Source: an uncultured Lachnospiraceae bacterium
GTDB lineage: Bacteria > Bacillota_A > Clostridia > Lachnospirales > Lachnospiraceae
DNA length: 5,495 bases
Reading direction: 5' to 3'
NCBI GenBank assembly: GCA_910587905.1
Contig: CAJUOF010000172.1
Span: forward strand, 1 to 5,495
Positions 1 through 5,376 of the stretch are shown here, piece by piece. Below the pieces are notes generated by a model. It did no database searches. It saw only the letters and a program-made list of their open reading frames with translations, and was not told the DNA's origin. A program made the position numbers and the translations under genes. Every line of letters begins with the position of its first letter. The first letter of the stretch is position 1.

Positions 1-9
1 TTCTTTTTT

Positions 10-67
10 AATGATACGGCGACCACCGAGATCTACACTCTTTCCCTACACGACGCTCTTCCGATCT
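10..67 (+). other. Illumina P5/TruSeq universal adapter (sequencing artefact)
   Basis: The 58 bases match the Illumina universal adapter from AATGATACGGCGACCACCGA through to its end GCTCTTCCGATCT. Genomic sequence follows immediately at 68, as it would in a library read that begins in the adapter. This is not biological DNA. Positions 1-9 (TTCTTTTTT) lie outside the adapter and have no assignable origin. The contig should be treated as starting at 68. Read leftward, the reverse complement of the adapter is open in the frame of the neighbouring gene and adds the false residues IGRASCRERV to it. Confidence 0.98.
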
Positions 68-737
68 CCTTGGACAGAGCCTCCGGTTCTTCCTTTTGAA
101 TCCGTCTCATCTCCAATTCCAGCTCTGTGAGGGTGATCGGAAACACCTGGACTCCAAATTTTTCCATCAGCTCGCTCTCATTTGCCATGACACTCAGGAA
201 GTCCCCCGGCCTTGGTCCAATTTGAAGAACCCGAATGTTTTGCATCGTTTTCACCACCGCCGTCACCCTGGCAAATCGCTCAAACCCTCGGAGGAACCGT
301 TCATCCTCAGGGGCCACGTTCACGATATAAGAAAACGTTACATTGTGCCTGCGCATCACCTTCCCCGAGGCAAACAACCCGCATTGGGAATCTCTGCTCC
401 GCATCCCCGTCTCATCCGGTGCATCATCCCTCGGCCCATAGAGAAGCACCGGTACGGAAAGAGCCGCCGCCACCTGACCGATGGCCCCCTCACAGCCAAA
501 ATTACAGTGAGGAAAAAACAGAGCATCCACATTTTCCCGTCTCATTTTCTCAATGACCTTTGGCACATCCTCCTGCCTGAGCAACAGCCCCTCCTCATTG
601 ATATCCTCAATATCCACCAGTCGAACAGGAACTTTGCGAATCTGCTCTGCGATTCTCTCTTTGTAATGCAAAGCTGCCGAAACGCTGAAATTGTTTCTTC
701 TTGTCGGGACATAACCGATCGTTACTAGTTCTGGCAT
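68..737 (-). CDS. L-fucose/L-arabinose isomerase-like protein, N-terminal half (truncated by adapter)
   Basis: This is the N-terminal half of a member of the L-fucose/L-arabinose isomerase-like family. Characterised members are cytosolic metal-dependent enzymes that interconvert aldoses and ketoses, but many relatives have no known substrate. The first 223 residues are authentic. They begin with a Rossmann-like segment (LVTIGYVPTRR, residues 4-14), followed by FFPHCNFGCEGA (74-85), LLYGPRDD (98-105) and LQIGPRP with a downstream VMANESEL (171-190), a pattern I associate with this family. Family members are usually about 450-500 residues, so roughly half is missing, including the C-terminal domain with most of the active site. 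The loss is an assembly edge at 68, not a mutation. The ATG at 737 is preceded by AAAGGA with a 9-base spacer. The divergent AraR-like regulator suggests sugar-controlled expression. The exact substrate cannot be told. Confidence 0.85.
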
Positions 738-743
738 CCTATC

Positions 744-785
744 ATATCCTTTCCCTTTTTATCCATATATCCTTCTTATATCCTT
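744..785 (-). repeat. Three AAGGATAT repeats in the isomerase gene leader
   Basis: ATATCCTT occurs on the plus strand at 744-751, 767-774 and 778-785. In the leftward transcript these read AAGGATAT. The copy nearest the gene supplies the AAAGGA Shine-Dalgarno; the others lie 16 and 27 bases farther upstream. They may be extra ribosome docking sites, a protein-binding repeat, or chance in purine-rich leader DNA. The repeats are certain; their function is unknown. Confidence 0.45.
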
Positions 786-894
786 TTTCCTCATTCTTGG
801 CTCGCATATATGTATTTATTTTAATTATATCCTGTATTTTTATTTTCCGAAAGCTGAACGATTTCTCTACATTTCTGTATTTATTTTTGTATTT

Positions 895-950
895 AACATA
901 GTAGCATGTTTTCTATGATATGTAAAGACTTTTTCATGAATTTATTCATG
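895..950. promoter_or_regulatory. Cluster of three 16-bp dyads, candidate operators
   Basis: Three imperfect palindromes each span 16 bases. AACAT-N6-ATGTT (895-910) covers the candidate leftward -10. TGtAAA-N4-TTTtCA (921-936) covers the -35 and resembles a CcpA cre site without the central CG. CATGAA-N4-TTCATG (935-950) lies just upstream. Dyads over promoter boxes are the expected layout for a repressor such as the neighbouring AraR-like protein. None matches the B. subtilis AraR operator as I remember it, and short dyads are common in AT-rich DNA, so the assignment is tentative. Confidence 0.35.
898..926 (-). promoter_or_regulatory. Candidate sigma-A promoter for the isomerase-like gene
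   Basis: Read leftward, the -35 is TTTACA (926-921, five of six matches to TTGACA), followed by a 17-base spacer and the -10 TACTAT (903-898, four of six matches to TATAAT). Transcription would begin near 891 and give a leader of about 150 bases. An alternative -10, a perfect TATAAT at 829-824, has only a poor -35 (TTTCGG) 17 bases upstream. The stronger two-box match and the overlapping dyads favour the 898-926 site. Confidence 0.5.
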
Positions 951-1188
951 TTTTTTATTTTTATGTATTTTATTTTGTATTTTTTTCACAAGCCCTTCTC
1001 TTTTTTTCTAGTAACCTCTCAAATAATCCTTGTTTTTCCAAGAATTACGCCCTATTTCTTCGTGATTTTTCTGTATTTATCTTTTTTAGCCAAAAATCCC
1101 TTTAAATATAATTCTCCCCCATTTTTGTCTCTTTTCTATCTATTTTAAATACATGTTTTCCCCCCTTAAAATATACCTTTTCCTTATC

Positions 1189-1217
1189 TTGCATTTTCCT
1201 CCATTTTCCTGTATGCT
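1189..1217 (+). promoter_or_regulatory. Candidate sigma-A promoter for the AraR-like regulator
   Basis: TTGCAT (1189-1194) and TATGCT (1212-1217) are separated by exactly 17 bases and match the -35 and -10 consensus at four of six positions each. Transcription would start near 1224, giving a leader of about 44 bases before the ATG at 1268. GGCAAAttccTTTGtC, an imperfect dyad just downstream of the -10, is a possible autoregulatory site. Confidence 0.5.
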
Positions 1218-1267
1218 ATGGTCAGCGGCAAATTCCTTTGTCGTCAAAAAATTTACGGAGACCTGCT

Positions 1268-2341
1268 ATGACAAACCATTTATCCACCAGCAACGGCATC
1301 AAATATAAAGCGCTTTACTCCTGGATGATCGGGAAGATCAACGACGGCTCCTTTGCCTATAAAGAAAAACTTCCTTCGGAATCTGCGCTCTGTGAACAGT
1401 TTCAGATCAGCCGTCAGACTGTCCGAAATGCCATGGACCGTCTCTGCCAGGAGGGATATATCGAACGGGTAAAAGGCAGCGGAAGCTTTGTGACAAAGCC
1501 TGTCCGGATACGAGAAAAGACCATCGGCATTCTGTTCTTAACCATTTCCGGCTACATCAATGCCAATATTTTGAATGGAATCGAAGAAGTGCTCACAAAA
1601 CAGGGCTACAGCATTCTCCTGGAGCTCAGCCATAACCGCGTCGTCAATGAAGCCCGCTTCCTTCAGAAAATGCTGACCAGCAATGTGTCCGGCTTGATCA
1701 TCGAGGGAACTAAAAGCTGTTTTCCCACCCCCAACGAAGAGCTGTATCGGCGGCTGACCAAATTAAAAATTCCTTATGTTTTCGTCCACAACGGGTATTC
1801 CAATGTAAGCGCCCCGGCCATCGTATGGGACGACCGGAGGGTTTCCTATGAGCTGACAGAACGGCTGATCCGGGCCGGACATGAAAAAATCGCCGGATTG
1901 TTTAAATTTGACGAAATGCAGGGGGTCAATCGCTATCTCGGTTATGTGGATGCTCTGATGGACCATCATCTTGAGGTGCAGGAAAATTTTATCGGCTGGT
2001 ACGGAGACTCCGACCAACCAGGAGAGATTTGCAGGAAAAACAATTATGCAGATGCCTTTGCCATGGATATTCTCGGGCAGTGCAGCGCCCTCATCTGCTA
2101 CAATGACCTGATCGCCTGCCACATCATCCGCCATTACATTGCAAACGGCATCTCCATCCCGGAGCAGCTTTCCGTAGCCAGTTTTGATAATTCGGATGTC
2201 ACAAAGCTTTACAATATCCAGAGGATTCCCAGTGTCACCCACCCGAAGGAGGAGATGGGCCGCCGGGCCGCCTCCCTCCTGATGGAATACATTGAAAATC
2301 CTTCTCTGGATGCATCGGAGAACAAGGCCATCATTCTGTAA
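1268..2341 (+). CDS. AraR-type transcriptional regulator (GntR DNA-binding domain plus LacI-type sugar-binding domain)
   Basis: This is a cytosolic DNA-binding repressor, probably released from DNA by a sugar. Residues 11-75 form a GntR winged helix, with LPSESAL (35-41), the recognition-helix region ISRQTVRNAMDRL (47-59) and the wing VKGSGSFV (68-75). From about residue 85 to the end it is a LacI/periplasmic-binding-protein-like effector domain, with GLIIEGTKS, APAIVWDD, MQGVNRYLGY, ALICYND (274-280), SFDNSD (305-310) and HPKEEMG. These line up block by block with B. subtilis AraR as I recall it, so the subfamily call is strong. The ligand could be arabinose, fucose or another sugar. I chose the ATG at 1268 because GGAG lies 7 bases upstream; an in-frame TTG at 1238 has no such support. 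At 357 residues it is close to AraR length but ends ENKAIIL, without the usual final PELIIR-type strand. Confidence 0.9.
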   Translation: MTNHLSTSNGIKYKALYSWMIGKINDGSFAYKEKLPSESALCEQFQISRQTVRNAMDRLCQEGYIERVKGSGSFVTKPVRIREKTIGILFLTISGYINANILNGIEEVLTKQGYSILLELSHNRVVNEARFLQKMLTSNVSGLIIEGTKSCFPTPNEELYRRLTKLKIPYVFVHNGYSNVSAPAIVWDDRRVSYELTERLIRAGHEKIAGLFKFDEMQGVNRYLGYVDALMDHHLEVQENFIGWYGDSDQPGEICRKNNYADAFAMDILGQCSALICYNDLIACHIIRHYIANGISIPEQLSVASFDNSDVTKLYNIQRIPSVTHPKEEMGRRAASLLMEYIENPSLDASENKAIIL

Positions 2342-2358
2342 AAAGAAAACGATGTAAA

Positions 2359-2410
2359 AAGAGACTGTGAAAACCGGAGAAAGCTTTCCTCCGTTTTTTC
2401 ACGGTCTCTT
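2359..2410. terminator. Bidirectional intrinsic terminator
   Basis: The outer arms AAGAGACTGTGAAAA (2359-2373) and TTTTCACGGTCTCTT (2396-2410) pair with one mismatch or wobble. Inside them CGGAG (2375-2379) pairs with CTCCG (2389-2393) around a GAAAGCTTTC-like core. Reading rightward, TTTTTT follows the inner stem, which suits termination of the regulator gene. Reading leftward, the outer stem ends in GTCTCTTTTT, which suits termination of the ribosomal operon. Both genes converge on this 98-base gap. Confidence 0.9.
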
Positions 2411-2439
2411 CTATACAATTCGCCTATCTAAAAATCCAA

Positions 2440-2976
2440 TTATACCAGCTCGATGAGCACTTCCATCGCCGCATCGCCCTTTCTCTGACCGATCTTCACG
2501 ATCCTGGTGTAACCACCCTTGCGGTCCACATACTTGGGAGCGATCTCTTCGAAAAGTTTCTTCGGCATATCCACAGTCTTTGTATTTCTCTTGCGCCCGG
2601 CCACTTCCTTCGGGACTTCCGTCACGGGATAAAGCACCTTCAGCATCTGACGACGAGCATGAAGTCTGCTGGGCAAATCCTTCTTGATGGTCTTCTGCAC
2701 TTCGTCAAATACGGTCACTTTCTTGCCGTCCACCACCTCTTTGACTCTCTTGCCGTCCTTGTCTTTCCTCGGAACTTTTGCGGTCACGGTAACTTCTTCA
2801 AAGTTATCCTTTTCCTTCACCGCCAGAGCGATCAGGCCCTCAGCGATCCGGCGAATCTCTTTCGCCTTCGCCTCCGTGGTCACAATTCTTCCATGATACA
2901 GAAGATTCGTCACCTGATTGCGCAGAAGCGCTTTTCTCTGGCTGGAAGTTCTTCCAAGTTTTCTATAACCTGCCAT
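2440..2976 (-). CDS. rplQ: 50S ribosomal protein L17
   Basis: L17 is a structural protein of the large ribosomal subunit and binds 23S rRNA. The N-terminal signature is clear (YRKLGRTSSQRKALLRNQV, residues 4-22, then TTEAKAKEIRRIAE), as is the C-terminal KYVDRKGGYTRIVKIGQRKGD (148-168) ending in IELV. At 178 residues it is about 50 longer than E. coli L17. The extra residues are a lysine- and glutamate-rich insert near 56-102 plus extra sequence near 118-136, between the conserved halves, which I recall from clostridial L17 proteins. The ATG at 2976 has GGAGG 9 bases upstream; an in-frame ATG at 3015 has no such site and adds residues foreign to the family. It is the last gene of the alpha operon, 143 bases after rpoA and just before the bidirectional terminator. 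Confidence 0.97.
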   Translation of the reverse strand: MAGYRKLGRTSSQRKALLRNQVTNLLYHGRIVTTEAKAKEIRRIAEGLIALAVKEKDNFEEVTVTAKVPRKDKDGKRVKEVVDGKKVTVFDEVQKTIKKDLPSRLHARRQMLKVLYPVTEVPKEVAGRKRNTKTVDMPKKLFEEIAPKYVDRKGGYTRIVKIGQRKGDAAMEVLIELV

Positions 2977-3000
2977 GATATTTTTCCTCCATTTGTGGAA

Positions 3001-3037
3001 CAGGCGGCCATGCATCTTCGGGCTTACTGGCCGTCTG
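3001..3037. other. Hairpin in the rpoA-rplQ gap
   Basis: CAGGCGGCCA (3001-3010) and TGGCCGTCTG (3028-3037) form a 10-base stem with a 17-base loop. In rightward RNA the one irregular pair is a G-U wobble and CTTTTTCTC follows, which looks like an intrinsic terminator antisense to the operon. In leftward RNA the same position is an A-C mismatch and the hairpin ends 10 bases before the rplQ GGAGG, where it could affect translation or RNA processing. The stem is certain; its role is not. Confidence 0.5.
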
Positions 3038-3119
3038 CTTTTTCTCTACAAATTTTCACAAATCGTTTTCACGACTTTTCCTGCACGTGAACTCCCCATC
3101 AGGGTTTTCCCGGCAATTC

Positions 3120-4079
3120 TCACTCGTCGCTGGGACGCAGCTCCAGGCCAAGCTCTTTCAGCTTGCCAAGAACCTCTTCCAAGGACTTGCGGCCCAGGTT
3201 TCTCACCTTCATCATATCCTCAGAGGTACGATTGATCAAATCCTCCACCGTGTTGATACCTGCTCGTTTCAGACAGTTGTAAGAACGAACAGACAGCTCC
3301 AGCTCGTCGATGTTCATCACAAGTACCTTTTCGTTGTCGTTGACCTCCTTCTCCACCATAACCTCTGCGGTCTTGGCGTTCTCCGACAGGTCAATGAACA
3401 GATTCAGATGTTCACTTAATACCTTCGCCGCGAGACTCACTGCCTCGTCAGGAGCCAGCGTACCGTTGGTGTACACGTCCAGAGTCAGCTTGTCGAAATC
3501 GGTAATCTGACCCACACGGGTATTTTCAACCGCCAGATTGACACGCTCAATGGGCGTATAAATGGAGTCGATTGCAATCACACCAATGGGCAACTCTTCA
3601 CTCTTATTCTTATCTGCACTCACATAGCCCCGACCTCTGGTGATGGTCAGTTCCATGTAAAGCTTACAGTCACTGCCGCCGCTTAAGGTGGCAATCACCT
3701 GTTCTGGATTGATGATCTCAATATCCTGGTCAACCTGAATATCGGCACCGGTCACCACACCCTCTCCCTCAAACTCGACGTAAGCAGTCTTTGGTTCATT
3801 GGTCTCGCTGGTGTTTCGGATGGCCAGATTCTTCAGGTTCATAACGATTTCCGTCACATCCTCTTTCACACCGGGGATGGAACTGAACTCGTGCAATACA
3901 CCGTCAATCTTTACCTGACTGATCGCGGCTCCAGGCAACGAGGAAAGCATAATCCTCCTCAGGGAGTTGCCCAGAGTAGTGCCGTAACCGCGCTCCAGAG
4001 GTTCAACAACGAATCTTCCATATTTTTTATCTTCTGAAATCTCAGCTATTTCGATATTGGGTTTTTCAAAATCGAACAC
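3120..4079 (-). CDS. rpoA: DNA-directed RNA polymerase subunit alpha
   Basis: The alpha subunit dimerises to start RNA polymerase assembly and contacts promoter UP elements and activators. The N-terminal domain carries the assembly signature GYGTTLGNSLRRIMLSSLPG (31-50) and runs to about residue 235. An acidic linker follows (EKEVNDNEKVL, 244-253). The C-terminal domain (about 255-315) contains VRSYNCLKRAGI and VRNLGRKSLEE, and by count R265, N268, C269, K271, G296, K298 and S299 fall at the same numbers as the DNA-contacting residues of E. coli alpha. At 319 residues the length is normal. The start is GTG at 4079, supported by AAGGAGG ending 8 bases upstream and by the conserved FDFEKPNIEIAE beginning. 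It lies 72 bases after rpsD and is transcribed with it. Confidence 0.98.
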   Translation of the reverse strand: MFDFEKPNIEIAEISEDKKYGRFVVEPLERGYGTTLGNSLRRIMLSSLPGAAISQVKIDGVLHEFSSIPGVKEDVTEIVMNLKNLAIRNTSETNEPKTAYVEFEGEGVVTGADIQVDQDIEIINPEQVIATLSGGSDCKLYMELTITRGRGYVSADKNKSEELPIGVIAIDSIYTPIERVNLAVENTRVGQITDFDKLTLDVYTNGTLAPDEAVSLAAKVLSEHLNLFIDLSENAKTAEVMVEKEVNDNEKVLVMNIDELELSVRSYNCLKRAGINTVEDLINRTSEDMMKVRNLGRKSLEEVLGKLKELGLELRPSDE

Positions 4080-4087
4080 GATTAAGC

Positions 4088-4094
4088 CCTCCTT
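4088..4094 (-). promoter_or_regulatory. Strong Shine-Dalgarno fixing the GTG start of rpoA
   Basis: The leftward transcript reads AAGGAGG with an 8-base spacer to the GTG at 4079. No in-frame ATG near this point keeps the conserved N-terminus, so this site decides the start. Confidence 0.85.
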
Positions 4095-4151
4095 ATTGGG
4101 TAATTAATCTGAGGGCCGAAAAAGATTCGGACACTCCTAATGCCTTATGGT

Positions 4152-4745
4152 TTATTTGGAGTACAACTCGACGATCAGCATCTCGTTTACCGGCACATCA
4201 ATCATCTCTCTTGTGGGAAGCTGCTTCACGGTAGCGGTGAGATTTTCAGCATCCACCTCCAACCACTCCGGCACCAGCCTTCCGCCTGTCACTTCCAGGA
4301 TATCCTTGTATCTGGGGGAATCCTTTACCTTCTCCTTGATACTGACGACATCCCCCGCCTTCACCAGATAAGAAGGGATGTTCACACACTTGCCGTTCAC
4401 AAGCACATGCTTGTGGTCCACGATCTGTCTCGTCTCTTTTCTGGTTCTGCCAAGGCCGGCCCGAAACAGGACGTTGTCCAGTCTGGACTCCAGCATGATC
4501 ATCAGGTTTTCACCGACCATGCCTCTCATCTTGGAAGCTTTTGCATAATAATTTCTAAAGGGTTTTTCCAATACTCCGTAGATGAACTTCGCTTTCTGCT
4601 TCTCACGAAGCTGAAGGCCGTATTCACTCATTTTTCTGTTGGCTCTTCTTAATTCTCTCGTTGATTTCTTATCAATTCCTAAATAAATCGGGTCAAGTCC
4701 AAGGGACCTGCATCTTTTAAGAACAGGAACTCTATCTACTGCCAC
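4152..4745 (-). CDS. rpsD: 30S ribosomal protein S4
   Basis: S4 binds 16S rRNA early in small-subunit assembly, and in many bacteria it also represses translation of its own operon. The N-terminal part has VPVLKRCRSLGLDP (6-19) and YGLQLREKQKAKFIYG (42-57). The S4 RNA-binding fold covers about 88-150, with SRLDNVLFR (87-95), VDHKHVLVNGK (109-119) and the C-terminal NEMLIVELYSK. The only cysteines are C12 and C120, so this is the zinc-free form without paired CxxC motifs. At 197 residues it is of normal length. The start is GTG at 4745 with AGGAGGTG 7 bases upstream. It begins only 17 bases after the rpsK stop, so the two are probably translationally coupled. Having rpsD inside the alpha operon fits clostridia; B. 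subtilis keeps it elsewhere. Confidence 0.98.
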   Translation of the reverse strand: MAVDRVPVLKRCRSLGLDPIYLGIDKKSTRELRRANRKMSEYGLQLREKQKAKFIYGVLEKPFRNYYAKASKMRGMVGENLMIMLESRLDNVLFRAGLGRTRKETRQIVDHKHVLVNGKCVNIPSYLVKAGDVVSIKEKVKDSPRYKDILEVTGGRLVPEWLEVDAENLTATVKQLPTREMIDVPVNEMLIVELYSK

Positions 4746-4752
4746 TTTTCTG

Positions 4753-4760
4753 CACCTCCT
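4753..4760 (-). promoter_or_regulatory. Near-perfect Shine-Dalgarno fixing the GTG start of rpsD
   Basis: The leftward transcript reads AGGAGGTG with a 7-base spacer to the GTG at 4745. It sits directly after the rpsK stop codon, so ribosomes ending rpsK arrive at it. Confidence 0.85.
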
Positions 4761-4762
4761 AA

Positions 4763-5164
4763 TTAAACTCTTCTACGCTTGGGCGGACGACATCCATTAT
4801 GGGGAACCGGGGTAACATCCTTGATGCTGGTCACTTCCAGGCCGCAGGCCTGCAGCGCACGGATCGCAGCCTCACGGCCGGAGCCGGGCCCCTTCACCAT
4901 AACGTCAACTGTTTTCAATCCATGTACCAGAGCTGCCTTCGTCGCAGTTTCCGCAGCCATCTGAGCCGCATATGGAGTAGATTTTCTTGAACCTCTAAAT
5001 CCCAGACTGCCCGCACTGGACCAGGACAGGGCGTTGCCCTGCGTATCTGTCAACGTTACGATGGTATTGTTAAAAGATGACTGGATGTGCGCTTGTCCGC
5101 GTTCAACGTTTTTCTTAACACGCTTTTTGGTCACTTTCTTTGCAGTGGACACTTTTTTAGCCAT
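4763..5164 (-). CDS. rpsK: 30S ribosomal protein S11
   Basis: S11 is part of the small-subunit platform, near the mRNA exit and E site, and binds 16S rRNA. Family features are the lysine-rich start (residues 2-18), GQAHIQSSFNNTIVTLTD (23-40), SSAGSLGFRGSRKSTPYAAQ (49-68), VKGPGSGREAAIRAL (90-104) and the C-terminal TPVPHNGCRPPKRRRV (118-133). At 133 residues it is close to the usual 129. The ATG at 5164 is the family start, but the upstream AAGTAGG is a weak Shine-Dalgarno with about a 10-base spacer, unlike the strong sites of rpsD, rpoA and rplQ. With 212 bases separating it from rpsM, translational coupling is unlikely, so the structured gap may influence its expression. Confidence 0.98.
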   Translation of the reverse strand: MAKKVSTAKKVTKKRVKKNVERGQAHIQSSFNNTIVTLTDTQGNALSWSSAGSLGFRGSRKSTPYAAQMAAETATKAALVHGLKTVDVMVKGPGSGREAAIRALQACGLEVTSIKDVTPVPHNGCRPPKRRRV

Positions 5165-5211
5165 TTTAAACTAACCTACTTTCTTGTGAATAGTTTCTAC
5201 TGTTACTTAAT

Positions 5212-5361
5212 CAATGCAGTATGATTGACCGCATTGTGTCGCAATGCTTTAGCTCAAAAACTACGTTTTTGAGCATATGGCTGGCGCCATATGTGGCCGT
5301 TCAGCCGAAACCTGCAGTGTGCAAGCACCCCGCCGCTTTCATCTGCCCGTCCCCGCATTGC
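5212..5361. repeat. Cluster of palindromes between rpsM and rpsK
   Basis: CAATGC or its complement GCATTG occurs four times in alternating orientation (5212-5217, 5231-5236, 5242-5247, 5355-5360), so the outer copies bracket about 150 bases as inverted ends, and GCATTG-N5-CAATGC is itself a hairpin. Inside are two perfect hairpins back to back: GCTCAAAAAC with GTTTTTGAGC around a 3-base loop (5252-5274), and CATATGGC with GCCATATG around a 4-base loop (5274-5293). The segment 5294-5354 is G+C rich and shows less clear pairing. There is no open reading frame and no T-run terminator. It could be a small non-autonomous palindromic intergenic repeat, or a leader or processing structure for rpsK. 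Confidence 0.65.
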
Positions 5362-5376
5362 TTGTAGCTTACTTAT

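Larger units (their letters stand above)
738..1267. other. AT-rich, G-poor intergenic control region between divergent genes
   Basis: This 530-base stretch contains no credible gene. By hand count, positions 781-1200 hold about 33 G and 79 C in 420 bases, so G+C is near 27% with strong strand asymmetry; the flanking genes are clearly richer in G+C. It holds a candidate leftward promoter with overlapping dyads (895-950), a weaker leftward -10 (TATAAT read leftward at 829-824), a rightward promoter for the regulator (1189-1217), seven same-orientation copies of TGTATTT, and three copies of ATATCCTT next to the isomerase start. Open frames on the plus strand would encode only Phe/Leu/Ile-rich peptides, as expected from T-rich DNA. 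Between about 985 and 1140 I see nothing specific apart from one TGTATTT copy. Confidence 0.75.

Noticed and set aside
33..67. Coding continuation IGRASCRERV of the isomerase-like gene
   Set aside because: It is the translation of the reverse complement of the sequencing adapter, not a biological C-terminus.
96..728. Long plus-strand open frames opposite the isomerase-like gene
   Set aside because: The translations are His/Pro/Ser-rich with no recognisable family, and the opposite strand encodes a clear isomerase-family protein.
921..936. A true CcpA cre site
   Set aside because: The outer half-sites fit but the central CG that defines cre is absent, so it is reported only as a dyad.
701..1148. 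Two small plus-strand open frames (701-901 and 906-1148) encoding hydrophobic peptides that resemble membrane proteins
   Set aside because: They are Phe/Leu/Ile-rich simply because the DNA is T-rich. Neither has a ribosome-binding site and the first overlaps the isomerase start.
1238..1267. Upstream TTG start that would lengthen the regulator by 10 residues
   Set aside because: No ribosome-binding site precedes it, while GGAG sits 7 bases before the ATG at 1268.
2977..3015. Upstream ATG that would lengthen L17 by 13 residues
   Set aside because: The added residues are foreign to the family, and the GGAGG at 2986-2990 points to the ATG at 2976.
2659..3419. Plus-strand open frames across rplQ and rpoA
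   Set aside because: They are shadows of highly conserved ribosomal and polymerase genes on the other strand.
4116..4130. CCGAA-N5-TTCGG hairpin in the rpsD-rpoA gap
   Set aside because: A 5-base stem is too short to separate from chance, and no T-run follows it in the direction of transcription.
5185..5216. Possible internal promoter for rpsK (TTGATT with TATTCA read leftward)
   Set aside because: The -10 matches only three of six consensus positions and the gene is already served by the upstream operon.
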